From: Micromonospora nigra
Lineage (GTDB): Bacteria > Actinomycetota > Actinomycetes > Mycobacteriales > Micromonosporaceae
Length of the DNA stretch: 64,000 bases
Reading direction: 5' to 3'
Assembly (NCBI RefSeq): GCF_900091585.1
Contig: NZ_FMHT01000003.1
Location: forward strand, 434,001 to 498,000
Of the stretch, positions 43,501 to 54,155 are shown in pieces. The position numbers and the translations under genes are program-made. The notes under the pieces were generated by a model. It had not been told where the DNA came from. It worked only from the letters and a program-made list of their open reading frames with translations, and did no database searches. Position 1 is the first letter of the stretch. Every line of letters starts with the position of its first letter.

Positions 43501-46500
43501 TCACGCCCAACGGCAAGCTCGACCACACGGCGCTGCCCGCCCCCGACGGGTCGGCCTTCGCCGCCGAGCACTACGCCGAACCGGTCGGTCCGACGGAGAC
43601 CGCCCTCGCCGCCATCTGGGCCGAGGTGCTCGGGGTCGAACGGGTCGGCCGGCACGACAACTTCTTCGCGCTGGGCGGGCATTCGCTGCTGGCCCTGCGG
43701 GTGCTGGAGCGGATGCGCCGGCAGGGTCTGTCCGCCGACGTACGCACCCTCTTCGGTTCGCCGGTCCTGGCCGACCTGGCCGCCGCGGTGGGTGCCGGCG
43801 CGGACCGGGCCGACGCCGCCCCGGAGCCGATCCCGGCCGGCTGCGACCGGATCACCCCGGACCTGCTGCCGCTGGTCACGTTCAGCCAGGAGGAGATCGA
43901 CACGGTCGTCGCCACCGTCGACGGTGGGGCGTCGAACGTGCGGGACATCTACCCCCTGGCCCCGGTGCAGGAGGGGATGCTCTTCCACCACCTGATGGCC
44001 CGCGACCGCGACCCCTACCTGGTCACCACCGTCCTGCGCTTCGCCGACCGGCACCGGCTGGACCGCTACCGCGCCGCGTTGGAGGCGGTGATCGCCCGGC
44101 ACGACGTGCTGCGTACCGGGGTGGTGTGGCACGGGGTCACCGAGCCGGTGCAGGTGGTGTGGCGGCGGGCACCACTGCCGGTGGAGGAGGTCACTGTCGA
44201 CCCGGCCGGTGCCGACCCGCTCCGGCAGCTCCGCGAGCACGTCGACCGGCGCCACGGTCGCCTCCCCCTCGACCGGGCACCCCTGCTGCGGCTGGTGGTG
44301 GCGCGGGACCCGCACGACGGCGGGTGGCTCGCCGTGGAACTGATCCACCACATCGTCGACGACAACACCTCGCTCAAGCAGTTGCGGGCCGAGGTCCGCG
44401 CGTACCTGGCCGGCGAGGGCGACCGGCTGCCGCCGCCGCTGCCCTTCCGTGACTTCGTGGCGCGGATCCGGCGCGGCACGGACCGGGCCGAGCAGGAGAG
44501 CTTCTTCCGCCGGATGCTCTCCGACGTCGACAGCCCGACCGTGCCCTTCGGCCTGCGGGACATCCACGGGGACGGGCACACCATGCGGGACGCCCGGCTG
44601 CGGCTCGGCGCGGATCTGACGCTGCGGCTGCGGCAGCGGGCCCAGGCCCTGCACGTCGGGGTGACGAGCCTCTTCCACGTCGCCTGGGGGCAGGTGCTGG
44701 CGCGGGCCAGCGGCCGACGCGACGTGGTGTTCGGCACCGTGCTGTCCGGCCGGATGGACGGCGGCGCGGGCAACGACCGGATCCTCGGGCCCTTCCTCAA
44801 CACGCTTCCACTGCGGATCACCCTCGACGGCACCGGCACCACGGAGTGCGTGCTGCGCACCCATGAGGCGTTGACCGGGCTGATCCGGCACGAGCACGCG
44901 TCGCTGGCGCTGGCCCAGTCGTGCAGCGGAGTGGCTCCGCCGGCTCCCCTGTTCACCGCCCTGCTCAACTACCGGCACGCCGAGGTGCTGGCCGAGTCGG
45001 ACGTTCCCGCGCCGACCCCCGACGCCGACGACCTGACCTACCTGACCGCGCAGGAACGCGGCAACTACCCGCTGGCGCTGGACGTCGACGACCTGCGGGA
45101 CGACGTCCTGCTGACCGTCGCTGCCGCGGCCGAAGTGGCGGCCGACCGGATCTGCACGATGGTACGGCAGGCCCTGGAGACGCTGGTCGACGCGCTGGAG
45201 CGCACCCCGGACGCGACGGTGGACGGGCTCGACGTGCTGCCCCCCGCCGAGCGACGCCGGCTGGTCGAGGAGGGCAACGACGCCACGGTGGCGTACCCGG
45301 CGGGGCGCTGCGTGCACCACCTGATCGAGGACCAGGCGGCCCGCGACCCGCACGCGGTGGCCCTCGTCCTCGGCGACGACCAGCTCACCTACGGCGAACT
45401 GGACACCCGGGCCAACCGGCTGGCCCACCACCTCCGCGCCCGGGGTGTCGGGCCGGACCGGCTGGTGGCGATCTGCCTCGAACGCTCGCTGGACACGGTG
45501 GTGGCCCTGCTCGCGGTGCTCAAGGCGGGCGGTGCCTACCTGCCGCTCGATCCGGCCTACCCGGTCGACCGGCTCGCCGCCATGCTGCGCGACAGCACAC
45601 CGGTGGCGGCGCTGACCCACGGCCCGGCCCGCGAACGGCTGCATGCCGCGTCGGCCGGGTCGGACACCCCGGTGGTCGACCTGGACCTCGACGCGGCGGA
45701 CTGGGCGGAGCTGCCGGCGGACGCCCCGGTCGTCGACGGGGCGGGCGCGCACCACCTGGCGTACGTCATCTACACCTCCGGCACCGCCGGCACCGCCAAC
45801 GGGGTGCTGGTCGAGCACCGGCACCTGATGGCCGTCGCCGCCGCCTGGGAACACGTGCTCGACCTGCGACCGGGCCTCGTGCACCTGCAGATGGCCAGCT
45901 TCTCCTTCGACGTCTTCACCGCCGACGTGGTGCGGGCGCTCGGCTTCGGCGGGCGGCTGGTGCTCTGCCCGCGTCCGCTGCTGCTGGACAGCGCGGGCCT
46001 GTACGCCCTGCTGCGCCGCCACGACGTGGACTTCGCCGACTTCGTGCCGGCGGTGCTCAACCCGCTGCTGGATCACCTGGACTCCACCGGCGGCAGCCTC
46101 GACGGGCTGGAGACGGTGGTCTGCGGCTCGGACGCCTGGACCGCCGCGAACGCCGCCCGCCTGCGGTCCCGGTGCGGGCCACGGGTGCGGATCGTCAACG
46201 CGTACGGGGTGACCGAGGCAGCCGTCGACAGCACCTGCCACCTGCTTCCGGCCGACGGTCTCGCCGAGGCGACCTGCCTGCCGATCGGCCGCCCGCTGCC
46301 GAACGTGCGGGTCTACCTGCTGGACCCGGCCGGTGAGCCGGTTCCGGACGGGGTGGTCGGCGAGATCCACATCGGCGGCGCGGGGGTGGCCCGCGGCTAC
46401 CTGAACCGGCCCGAGCTGACCGCGCAACGCTTCCGCGCCAACCCCTTCGTGCCGGGCGAACGGCTCTACCGCACCGGTGACCTGGCGCGTCGCCTGCCGG

Positions 46501-49500
46501 ACGGCGAACTGGAGTTCCTGGGCCGGGACGACTTCCAGGTCAAGATCCGGGGCTTCCGGGTCGAACTGGGCGAGATCGAGACACGGTTGGCGGCCACCGA
46601 GGGGGTGCGGGAGGCGGTCGTCGTGGCGCGTCCCGACAGCGGCGGCCATCAGCGACTGATCGCGTACGTGCTGGCCGGGCCGGGACCGGCGCCGGACGCG
46701 GCACGGTTGCGGGACCGGCTCGCCGGTGAACTACCCGACTACATGGTGCCCGCGGCGTACGTCCGGCTGGCCGCGTGGCCGCTGACGCCCAACGGCAAGC
46801 TCGACCGGGCGGCGCTGCCCACGCCGGACGGGGAGGCCTTCGGCCAGGGCGGACACGTCGATCCGGTCGGTCTGCTGGAGACCATGGTCGCCGGCATCTG
46901 GGCGGAGGTGCTGGGGATCGAGCGGGTCGGCCGGCACGACGACTTCTTCGCCCTGGGCGGCCACTCACTGCTGGCCATGCGGCTGGTGTCCAGGATCCGG
47001 CAGGTGCTGGGTCGGGAGGTCTCACCGGCGGCGCTGTTCGCGGCACCGGTCCTGTCCGCCTTCGTCGCCCGGCTGACCCCGGACGGCCGCGACGTGCTGC
47101 CGCCGATCCGCCCCGTCGACCGGGCGGCCGGCGCGTGGGAGCTGTCCTACGCGCAGCGGCGGTTGTGGTTCCTGGAACGGCTCGGCGGCCTCGGCCCCAC
47201 CTACCACATGCCGCTCGCCCTGGATCTGGCCGGCTGGCTCGACCGGGACGCGCTGCGGTCGGCCCTGGACGCCCTGGTGGCCCGGCACGAGGCCCTGCGC
47301 ACCCGCCTCGTCCCGGTCGGCTCCGACGTCCACCAGCACGTCGACCCGCCCGGGACCGGGTTCACCCTGCACACGCACGACCTCACCGGGATGCCCGACG
47401 CCGCCGCCCGGCTGGCCCGCCTTCAGGACGAGGAGTTCACGGCCCCGTTCGACCTGGCCGCCGGTCCGCTGATCCGGGGCCGCCTGGTCACCCTCGCCCC
47501 GGACCGGCACGTGCTGCTCGTCACCATGCACCACATCGTCTCCGACGGCTGGTCCATCGGCGTCCTGGTCCGCGACCTGGGGGCGTTGTACACCGCTCAC
47601 CACCACGGCCGGCCCGACCCGCTGCCACCCCTGCCCGTCCAGTACGCCGACTACGCCGCCTGGCAACGCCAATGGCTCACCGACGACACCCTCACCCGCC
47701 AGGAAACCCACTGGCGACACACCCTCGCCAACGCCCCCACCCTGCTCGACCTACCCACCGACCGACCCCGCCCCACCGAACAGGACCACCACGGCGCCCA
47801 CCTCCCCATCACCCTCGACCCCCACCTCACCACCGCCCTGAAAACCCTCACCACCAGCCACGGCACCACCCTCTACATGACCCTGCTCACCGCCTGGGCC
47901 ATCGTCCTGTCCCGCCTCTCCGGCCACCACGACCTCATCATCGGCACCCCCACCGCCAACCGACGCCGCGCCGAACTCGAAAACCTCATCGGCTTCTTCG
48001 TCAACACCCTCGCCCTACGCATCGACCTCACCGACCACCCCACCACCACCCAACTCCTGCACCGCATCCGCGACCTCACCCTCACCACCCTCGACCACCA
48101 GGACCTCCCCTTCGAACACGTCGTCGAAGCCGTCAACCCCACCCGCAACCTCGCCCACACCCCCCTGTTCCAGGTCATGTTCGCCTGGCAGAACACCGAC
48201 GACGGCGAGCTGACCCTCCCCGGCGTGCGGGTCACCGCCCTGCCGCCGCCGCACACCACGGCCAAGTTCGACCTCACGCTCACCCTCGCCGAACACGACG
48301 GGCGGATCACCGGCAGCCTCGAGTACGCCACCGCCCTGTTCGACACCACCACCGCCCAGCGGCACATCCGTCACCTGCACCACGTCCTCACCCAACTCGT
48401 CGCACACCCCGACCGACCCATCGACGAGGTGACCCTGCTCGACGAGCGGGAACGTGAGCGGGCGCTGCGCCAACCCGGGCCGTCCCCGGTCGAACGGGGC
48501 GTCGTCGCCCGTCTCGCGCGGCAGGTCGCGGCGACCCCCGACGCGGTGGCGGTCACCTTCGAGACCACGTCCCTGACCTACCGCGACCTCGACACCCGCG
48601 CCAACCAACTGGCCCACCACCTACGCGACCACGGCGTCGGCCCCGACACCCTCGTCGCCGTCTGCCTGCAACGCTCACCCGAACTGGTCGTCGCGCTGCT
48701 GGCCATCGCCAGAGCCGGCGGGGCGTACCTTCCCCTGGACCCGGCCCACCCCGCCGCACGCCTGGCCCACCTGCTGGCCGACGGCGACCCGGTGGCCGTG
48801 CTCGTCCACGCCGCCACCCGCACCACCCTCCACGACCTCACCACCGCACCCCTGATCGACCTCGACACCCCCCACTGGACACACCGACCCACCACCAGCC
48901 CCGACCCCGGCACCCGACCCGACCACCTCGCCTACGTCATCCACACCTCCGGCTCCACCGGCCGACCCAAGGGCGTGGCGCAGACCTGGCGGTGCCTCGA
49001 CAACCTGATCGACTGGCAGGTGCGCTACGCCGCGCCGGGCAGCCCGCCGCCACAGCGGGTGCTCCAGTTCGCCTCGATCGGCTTCGACGTCTCCGTGCAG
49101 GAGATCTGGAGCACCCTCTGCCAGGGCGGCACGCTCGTGCTGATCGGTGCGGACCGCAGCCGGGACGTGGGCCAGCTCCGGCACGTCCTCGCCGAGCAGC
49201 GGGTACGACGGGCGTTCCTGCCGGCGGCCGTGCTGCACCAGGTGGCCGGTCTCACCGCGGCCGTCGACCCACTCACGCCCGGCTGTGAGATCGTCACGGC
49301 CGGCGAGGCGCTGCGGATCAACGACGACGTCCGCGCCCTGGTGGTCGGGCTGGGTGGCCGGTACCTTTACAACCAGTACGGACCGACGGAGACCCACGTG
49401 GTCAGTCAGTTCGCCCTGGCCACCACGGCGGCGGCCGACTGGCCGGCGCTTCCGCCCATCGGCCGGCCGATCGCCAACGCCCGGCTCTACGTGCTCGACG

Positions 49501-52500
49501 ACCGGTGCGAGCCGGTGCCGCCCGGGGTGCTCGGCGAGCTGTACATCGGCGGCGCCGGGCTGGCCCGGGGCTACCTGAACCGGCCGGCGGCGACCGCCGC
49601 GCGGTTCCTGCCCGACCCGTTCGCCGGGCCGGGCGAGCGGATGTACCGCAGCGGCGACCTGGCCCGCCGCCGGGCCGACGGCACCGTCGAGTTCGTCGGG
49701 CGGGCCGACGACCAGGTGAAGGTACGCGGCTTCCGGGTCGAGCCGGGTGAGGTGGAGAGCGTCCTGCGGCACGTCGCGGGCGTCCGCGACGCCGCCGTCC
49801 TGCTGCGCGAGGACACCCCCGGCGATCCGCACCTGGTCGGTTACCTGGTCGGCGACGTCACCGCCGAGGTGGCCCGCGAACAGTTGCGCCGCCAGCTGCC
49901 CGAACACCTGGTGCCGACCCGCTGGGTGGTGCTGGACCGGCTGCCGCTGACCGCCAACGGCAAGCTGGACCGGCGGGCCCTGCGCGCACCGGAGCAGGCC
50001 GACGTCGTCACCGCCTACGTCGCGCCGCGCGACGACCGGGAGGCCCGGATGGCTGCCATCTGGGCCGAGGTGCTGCGCCGCGACCGGGTCGGCGCGCACG
50101 ACGACTTCTTCGCGCTCGGCGGCCACTCGCTTCTGGCGACCCGGCTCGTCCACGCCATCAACGAACGGATGTCGGCGCGGCTGTCGCTGCGTACCCTCTT
50201 CCGGAAGCCGGTGCTGGCCGACCTGGCGGCCGAACTCGCCGGATCCGGCTCCCCCACCGTCGACGCCCTCCCGCCGCTGGTCGGCGACCCCGCCAACCGG
50301 CACGAGCCGTTCCCGCTCACCGACATCCAGGAGGCCTACTGGGTGGGTCGCGGCTCCACCATCGAACTCGGCGGGGTCGGCGCGCACGGCTACAGCGAAC
50401 TGCGCCTGCGTGACTTCGACGAGCAGCGCTTCACCCGGGCGCTGCACCGGCTGATCGACCGCCACGACATGCTCCGCGCGGTCTTTAACGACGGAGTGCA
50501 GCGGGTCCTGCCGGACGTGCCGCGCTACCTGATGGCCCGCCAGGACCTGCGGGGGCTCGACGCGCGGACCGCCGGCCGCCGGCTGGCCGAGACCCGCGAA
50601 CGGATGTCCCACCAGGTGCTCGACGCGAGCCGCTGGCCGCTGTTCGAGTTCGCGGTGACGCAGCTCGACGGCGAGGCGCGCCTGCACGTCAGTATCGACG
50701 CACTGATCCTCGACGCGGCCAGCGGGCAGATCCTGGAACACGAGCTGGCGCTGCTCTACGCCGATCCGGACGTCGACCTGCCGCCGCTCGCGGTGACCTT
50801 CCGCGACTACGTCCTGGCCGAACGGGCGTTGCGGCACACGCCGCGCTACGAGCGGGCGCTCGACTACTGGCGGCAGCGGGTCGACACGCTGGCCCCCGCT
50901 CCGCAGCTACCACTGGAACGGCAGCCGGAGAGCGTCGAACGGCCGCGCTTCACCCGCTACGACGAGGTGGTGCCGGCGGAGCGCTGGAGCCGGCTGAAGG
51001 CCACCGCAGGCCGGCACGGGGTGACCCCGTCGGTGTTGCTGGTGACCGCCTTCGCCCAGGTGCTGGCCCGGTGGAGCCGCCAGTCGCGGTTCACGTTGAG
51101 CCTGCCGCTGTTCAACCGGCTGCCGCTGCACCCGGACATCAACACGGTGATCGGTGACTTCACCTCGCTGGTCCTGCTGGAGGTCGACGTGCCGGCCGGG
51201 GTCGACTTCGTGACCCGGGCCCGTGCCGTGCAGGAACAGCTCTGGCAGGACATCGACCACTCGGCGGTCAGCGGCGTACGGGTCAACCGGGAACTCGCCC
51301 GGGCCCGGGGCACCCGCCACGCGGCCCTGCCGGTGGTCTTCAACAGCACGTTGGCCGAGGCGGCCCCCGACCTCGGGGACAGCGGTCTCGCGGCGGCGCT
51401 CGGCGGGGAGGTCGTGCACGGCATCACCCAGACCCCGCAGGTGTGGATCGACCACACGGTCCTGGAGGCCGGCGGGCGGCTGCACGTGAACTGGGACAGC
51501 ATCGACGAACTCTTCCCCGCCGGCCTGGTCGCCGAGATGTTCGCCGCGTACCGGACGCTGCTCGGGCGGCTGGAGGAACCGGACGCGTGGCACGCCCCGG
51601 CGGACGGGCCGCTCGCCCCGCCGGTGCCGGCGGCTCCGCCGGCCCACCGTGGACTCCTGCACGAACTGGTCGACCGGCAGGCGCTGGCGACCCCCGCCGC
51701 GCCCGCCGTGCTCGCCGCGGACCGGCGGCTGGACTACGCCACGGTACGCACCGAGGCGCGGCGACTGGCCGGGCGGCTCCAGGACCGGGGCGTCGGGCCC
51801 GGCCACCTCGTCGCGGTGCTGCTCGACCGGGGCTGGAAGCAGGTCGTCGCCACCCTGGCGGTCCTGCACGCCGGGGGCGCGTACCTGCCGCTGGATCCGC
51901 AGTGGCCGGCCGAGCGGGTGGCCCGGGTGCTCGATCGGGCCGGGGCGGGGCTGGTCCTGGTGGAGTCGGCTGCGGCGCCCCTGCCCGAGGGGGTGGAACG
52001 CCTGGTGGTGGACGCGGACACCGTCGGCGCGGGCGGGCCGGCGCTGCGGCCGGTCGACCTGACCGAGAACGACGTCGCGTACGTGATCTACACGTCCGGG
52101 TCCACCGGCACGCCGAAGGGCGTGACGATCGACCATCGCGGCGCGGTGAACACCCTCCTCGACGTCACCGGGCGCTTCGGTGTCGGGCCGGCCGACCGGG
52201 TCCTGGCCGTCAGCGCGCTCAGCTTCGACCTGTCCGTCTTCGACATCTTCGGCACGCTCGCGGTCGGCGCGGCGGTCGTGACGCTCGACCCGGAACTGGC
52301 CCGGGATCCGGCCCACTGGCGGGACGTGGCCCACACCCACCGCGTCAGCGTCTGGAACTCGGTGCCGGCGCTGGCCGGCATGCTGGTCGACCACGCCGAC
52401 GCCGGTCACCCGCTGCCGGCGTCGCTGCGCCTGGCCATGCTCTCCGGGGACTGGATCCCGCTCACCCTCCCCGACCGGCTGCGCGCGGCGCTGCCCGGGA

Positions 52501-54155
52501 TCCGGGTCGAGAGCCTCGGCGGCGCCACCGAGGCGTCGATCTGGTCCATCCACCACCCGGTCGACGAGGTCGATCCGACCTGGCGCAGCATCCCCTACGG
52601 CCGGGCGCTGGCCCACCAGGGGGTCCACGTGCTGGACGAGGCGTTGCGCCCCCGGCCCACCTGGGCCGTCGGCGACCTCTACATCAGCGGCGTCGGGCTG
52701 GCGCGGGGCTACTGGCGCGACGAGGCGGCGACAGCGGCCAGCTTCGTCGTCCACCCGGTCACCGGCGAGCGGCTCTACCGCACCGGCGACCTGGGCCGGC
52801 TGCGCCCGGACGGGACGATCGAGTTCCTCGGCCGCGAGGACGGCCAGGTCAAGGTGCACGGCTACCGGATCGAGCTGGGTGAGATCGAGGCGGCGTTGGC
52901 GGGGCATCCGGGGGTACGCGCCGCCGCGCTGCGGCTGCTCGGTGCGGCGCAGGGCGAGAAACGGCTGGCCGCGTACGTGGTGCCCGACGGCCCCGCACCC
53001 GACCCGGCCGCCCTGGTCGCGTACCTGGAGCGGCAGTTGCCGGCGTACATGGTGCCCGCCTCGTTCACCGTCCTCGACGGGTTGCCGCTGTCGGCCAACG
53101 GCAAGGTCGACCGCAGCCAGCTGCCCGAACCGAAGCCGTCGGCCGACCCGGTCGTCGAGGCGCCGGTGCTCACCGACGCCGCCGAGATCCGGTTGGCGGA
53201 GATCGTCGCCGAGATCCTCGACCTGCCCGTCGTCGCGCCCGACGCCAACCTGCTGATGCTCGGCGCCACCTCGATCCACATCGTACGGATCGCGAACGCC
53301 CTCGCCGGCGAGTTGGGTTTCCGACCGAAACTGGCCCGGCTGATGGGCCAGCCGACCCTCGCCGACCTGCTGCGGATGTTCCGTGAGCACACCGCCGGAC
53401 GGGCCGTCGCCGCGACCGCGCCGCAGGCCGTGGTCGAGGACCCGGCTGCCCGGGCCGCGTTCACGGCGGCCGGCCGGGGCCGTCGCGGCTTCCCGTCGGA
53501 CACCCCGGCGGTCGCGCTGGCCGCGCCGACCGACCCGGCGTACGACGGGCGTTACACCGGCTACCGCACCGTCCGCCGGTTCGACGCGGACCCGATGCCG
53601 GCCGGGGCGCTCGGCCGGCTGCTGGCCACCCTCACCCAGCGGGAGGTCGACGGCCGGGCCAGGTTCCAGTACGGCTCCGCCGGCGGCACCTACTCCGTGC
53701 AGACGTACGTCCTGGTGAAGACGGGGCGGGTCGACGGCGTGCCGGGCGGGGCGTACTACCACGACCCGGCGACGCACCGGCTGGTGGTGCTCGGACGCGA
53801 CCGCGAGCTGAGTGCCGACGCCTTCGACTACTTCGTCAACCGGCCGGTCTTCGAGGCCGCCGCGTTCGCGCTCTTCCTGGTGGCGCAACGCGCGGCCATC
53901 GAGCCGCTGTACCAGGAGCAGAGCCCCACGTTCACCGCCATCGAGGCGGGCGCCATGGCCCAGCTGCTGACGATGGCTGCTCCCGACCACGGTCTCGGCC
54001 TGTGCGGGATCGGCACCCTGGACACGGCGGAGCTGGCCGCCCTGTTCGACCTCGAACCATCCCACCGGCTGGTCTACGCGCTGGTCGGCGGCAGCCGACC
54101 GGGGACGCCGACGCTCGACGCCGCGACCAGCGACACCATCACGGTGGAACTGTGA
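40578..54155 (+). CDS. Four-module NRPS: C-A-T, dual E/C-A-T, C-A-T, Cyc-A-T-Ox
   Basis: 4525 residues from TTG 40578, chosen for its GAGGGGG RBS; ATG 40533 is an alternative. Module 1: C (HHIVSDG), A code DFWNVGMVHK (Thr), T ([10 protein letters not shown]). Module 2: the domain after the first T starts [18 protein letters not shown] then [15 protein letters not shown] and carries [10 protein letters not shown], the dual epimerisation/condensation type; A code DVADVGAVDK (unassigned), with an abnormal A3 motif [11 protein letters not shown]. Module 3: C, A code DVQFVAQVVK (Pro-like), T. Module 4: cyclisation domain with DALILD (DxxxxD, residues 3374-3379), A code DLFNMSLIWK (Cys), T with LMLGATSIH. 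Its last ~220 residues form a nitroreductase/SagB-like FMN oxidase ([19 protein letters not shown], then [17 protein letters not shown]). Product of module 4: a thiazole. Confidence 0.93.
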   Translation: MPDDNPTRVPTPDGVPPARTSAEVERLPDRSGVLPLSFAQRRLWFLERLGGLGPTYHMPLALQLDGRLDRDALRSALDALVARHEALRTRIVADGAEAGQQIDPPGVGFTLRVDDLTGHADSAAALAALQQEESTAPFDLAAGPLIRGRLVVLGAERHVLLLTMHHIVSDGWSLGILTRELGVLYIAHHHGRPDPLPPLPVQYADYAAWQRQWLTDDTLTRQETHWRHTLANAPTLLDLPTDRPRPTEQDHHGAHLPITLDPHLTTALKTLTTSHGTTLYMTLLTAWAIVLSRLSGHHDLIIGTPTANRRRAELENLIGFFVNTLALRIDLTDHPTTTQLLHRIRDLTLTTLDHQDLPFEHVVEAVNPTRNLAHTPLFQVMFAWQNNEDVALELPGVEVTALRSPWTSAKFDLTLALAEHDGRITGSLEYATALFDTTTAQRHIRYLHHVLTQLVAHPDRPIDEVTLLDATERRELVAAWGEATAYPVEQTIPELFARQVAATPDAVAVTFETTSLTYRDLDTRANQLAHHLRDHGVGPDTLVAVCLQRSPELVVALLAVLKAGGAYVPLDPTHPVERLTDLLRDTDPVAVLVHAATRTTLHDLTTAPLVDLDTPHWTHRPTTSPDPGTRPDHLAYVIHTSGSTGRPKGVMVEHANVVRLFSATAGWFGFGPADVWSLFHSFAFDFSVWEIWGALLHGGRLVIVPQLVSRSPADFHRLLCDEGVTVLNQTPSAFRSLIAAQADSTRTHRLRTVVFGGEALDPTMLRPWYADRRNGDTELVNMYGITETTVHVTYRPLTPADAERPGVSPIGRPLGDLRLYVLDGRGEPVPPGVVGELHVGGAGVARGYLNRPALTAQRFRPSPFVATDRLYATGDLVRHRADGSLEYLGRNDSQVQIRGYRVELGEIEAQLAACPGVRDAVVTVTTDATHEPRLVGYYTASVRRLTAEALRTRLAGVLPEHMVPAAYVRVAEWPLTPNGKLDHTALPAPDGSAFAAEHYAEPVGPTETALAAIWAEVLGVERVGRHDNFFALGGHSLLALRVLERMRRQGLSADVRTLFGSPVLADLAAAVGAGADRADAAPEPIPAGCDRITPDLLPLVTFSQEEIDTVVATVDGGASNVRDIYPLAPVQEGMLFHHLMARDRDPYLVTTVLRFADRHRLDRYRAALEAVIARHDVLRTGVVWHGVTEPVQVVWRRAPLPVEEVTVDPAGADPLRQLREHVDRRHGRLPLDRAPLLRLVVARDPHDGGWLAVELIHHIVDDNTSLKQLRAEVRAYLAGEGDRLPPPLPFRDFVARIRRGTDRAEQESFFRRMLSDVDSPTVPFGLRDIHGDGHTMRDARLRLGADLTLRLRQRAQALHVGVTSLFHVAWGQVLARASGRRDVVFGTVLSGRMDGGAGNDRILGPFLNTLPLRITLDGTGTTECVLRTHEALTGLIRHEHASLALAQSCSGVAPPAPLFTALLNYRHAEVLAESDVPAPTPDADDLTYLTAQERGNYPLALDVDDLRDDVLLTVAAAAEVAADRICTMVRQALETLVDALERTPDATVDGLDVLPPAERRRLVEEGNDATVAYPAGRCVHHLIEDQAARDPHAVALVLGDDQLTYGELDTRANRLAHHLRARGVGPDRLVAICLERSLDTVVALLAVLKAGGAYLPLDPAYPVDRLAAMLRDSTPVAALTHGPARERLHAASAGSDTPVVDLDLDAADWAELPADAPVVDGAGAHHLAYVIYTSGTAGTANGVLVEHRHLMAVAAAWEHVLDLRPGLVHLQMASFSFDVFTADVVRALGFGGRLVLCPRPLLLDSAGLYALLRRHDVDFADFVPAVLNPLLDHLDSTGGSLDGLETVVCGSDAWTAANAARLRSRCGPRVRIVNAYGVTEAAVDSTCHLLPADGLAEATCLPIGRPLPNVRVYLLDPAGEPVPDGVVGEIHIGGAGVARGYLNRPELTAQRFRANPFVPGERLYRTGDLARRLPDGELEFLGRDDFQVKIRGFRVELGEIETRLAATEGVREAVVVARPDSGGHQRLIAYVLAGPGPAPDAARLRDRLAGELPDYMVPAAYVRLAAWPLTPNGKLDRAALPTPDGEAFGQGGHVDPVGLLETMVAGIWAEVLGIERVGRHDDFFALGGHSLLAMRLVSRIRQVLGREVSPAALFAAPVLSAFVARLTPDGRDVLPPIRPVDRAAGAWELSYAQRRLWFLERLGGLGPTYHMPLALDLAGWLDRDALRSALDALVARHEALRTRLVPVGSDVHQHVDPPGTGFTLHTHDLTGMPDAAARLARLQDEEFTAPFDLAAGPLIRGRLVTLAPDRHVLLVTMHHIVSDGWSIGVLVRDLGALYTAHHHGRPDPLPPLPVQYADYAAWQRQWLTDDTLTRQETHWRHTLANAPTLLDLPTDRPRPTEQDHHGAHLPITLDPHLTTALKTLTTSHGTTLYMTLLTAWAIVLSRLSGHHDLIIGTPTANRRRAELENLIGFFVNTLALRIDLTDHPTTTQLLHRIRDLTLTTLDHQDLPFEHVVEAVNPTRNLAHTPLFQVMFAWQNTDDGELTLPGVRVTALPPPHTTAKFDLTLTLAEHDGRITGSLEYATALFDTTTAQRHIRHLHHVLTQLVAHPDRPIDEVTLLDERERERALRQPGPSPVERGVVARLARQVAATPDAVAVTFETTSLTYRDLDTRANQLAHHLRDHGVGPDTLVAVCLQRSPELVVALLAIARAGGAYLPLDPAHPAARLAHLLADGDPVAVLVHAATRTTLHDLTTAPLIDLDTPHWTHRPTTSPDPGTRPDHLAYVIHTSGSTGRPKGVAQTWRCLDNLIDWQVRYAAPGSPPPQRVLQFASIGFDVSVQEIWSTLCQGGTLVLIGADRSRDVGQLRHVLAEQRVRRAFLPAAVLHQVAGLTAAVDPLTPGCEIVTAGEALRINDDVRALVVGLGGRYLYNQYGPTETHVVSQFALATTAAADWPALPPIGRPIANARLYVLDDRCEPVPPGVLGELYIGGAGLARGYLNRPAATAARFLPDPFAGPGERMYRSGDLARRRADGTVEFVGRADDQVKVRGFRVEPGEVESVLRHVAGVRDAAVLLREDTPGDPHLVGYLVGDVTAEVAREQLRRQLPEHLVPTRWVVLDRLPLTANGKLDRRALRAPEQADVVTAYVAPRDDREARMAAIWAEVLRRDRVGAHDDFFALGGHSLLATRLVHAINERMSARLSLRTLFRKPVLADLAAELAGSGSPTVDALPPLVGDPANRHEPFPLTDIQEAYWVGRGSTIELGGVGAHGYSELRLRDFDEQRFTRALHRLIDRHDMLRAVFNDGVQRVLPDVPRYLMARQDLRGLDARTAGRRLAETRERMSHQVLDASRWPLFEFAVTQLDGEARLHVSIDALILDAASGQILEHELALLYADPDVDLPPLAVTFRDYVLAERALRHTPRYERALDYWRQRVDTLAPAPQLPLERQPESVERPRFTRYDEVVPAERWSRLKATAGRHGVTPSVLLVTAFAQVLARWSRQSRFTLSLPLFNRLPLHPDINTVIGDFTSLVLLEVDVPAGVDFVTRARAVQEQLWQDIDHSAVSGVRVNRELARARGTRHAALPVVFNSTLAEAAPDLGDSGLAAALGGEVVHGITQTPQVWIDHTVLEAGGRLHVNWDSIDELFPAGLVAEMFAAYRTLLGRLEEPDAWHAPADGPLAPPVPAAPPAHRGLLHELVDRQALATPAAPAVLAADRRLDYATVRTEARRLAGRLQDRGVGPGHLVAVLLDRGWKQVVATLAVLHAGGAYLPLDPQWPAERVARVLDRAGAGLVLVESAAAPLPEGVERLVVDADTVGAGGPALRPVDLTENDVAYVIYTSGSTGTPKGVTIDHRGAVNTLLDVTGRFGVGPADRVLAVSALSFDLSVFDIFGTLAVGAAVVTLDPELARDPAHWRDVAHTHRVSVWNSVPALAGMLVDHADAGHPLPASLRLAMLSGDWIPLTLPDRLRAALPGIRVESLGGATEASIWSIHHPVDEVDPTWRSIPYGRALAHQGVHVLDEALRPRPTWAVGDLYISGVGLARGYWRDEAATAASFVVHPVTGERLYRTGDLGRLRPDGTIEFLGREDGQVKVHGYRIELGEIEAALAGHPGVRAAALRLLGAAQGEKRLAAYVVPDGPAPDPAALVAYLERQLPAYMVPASFTVLDGLPLSANGKVDRSQLPEPKPSADPVVEAPVLTDAAEIRLAEIVAEILDLPVVAPDANLLMLGATSIHIVRIANALAGELGFRPKLARLMGQPTLADLLRMFREHTAGRAVAATAPQAVVEDPAARAAFTAAGRGRRGFPSDTPAVALAAPTDPAYDGRYTGYRTVRRFDADPMPAGALGRLLATLTQREVDGRARFQYGSAGGTYSVQTYVLVKTGRVDGVPGGAYYHDPATHRLVVLGRDRELSADAFDYFVNRPVFEAAAFALFLVAQRAAIEPLYQEQSPTFTAIEAGAMAQLLTMAAPDHGLGLCGIGTLDTAELAALFDLEPSHRLVYALVGGSRPGTPTLDAATSDTITVEL
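41135..41736. repeat. 602-bp perfect direct repeat, copy 1 (C domain of module 1)
   Basis: Bases 41135-41736 are identical, as far as I can compare them, to 47594-48195 (offset 6459). Both lie inside C domains of the same gene. Homology resumes after short divergent blocks (about 41810-41990 and 42064-42240, and 42350-42527, the last two in the A domain). Confidence 0.85.
47594..48195. repeat. 602-bp perfect direct repeat, copy 2 (C domain of module 3)
   Basis: Second copy of the repeat at 41135-41736. The tract has a distinctive C-ending codon style (runs such as CACCACC and CTCACC) compared with the flanking DNA, in both copies. This indicates recent duplication or gene conversion between modules. 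Confidence 0.85.

Noticed and set aside
42225..46649. Long minus-strand open frame (about 1474 codons) opposite modules 1-2 of the large NRPS
   Set aside because: Shadow frame; NRPS motifs on the plus strand explain all of the coding signal.
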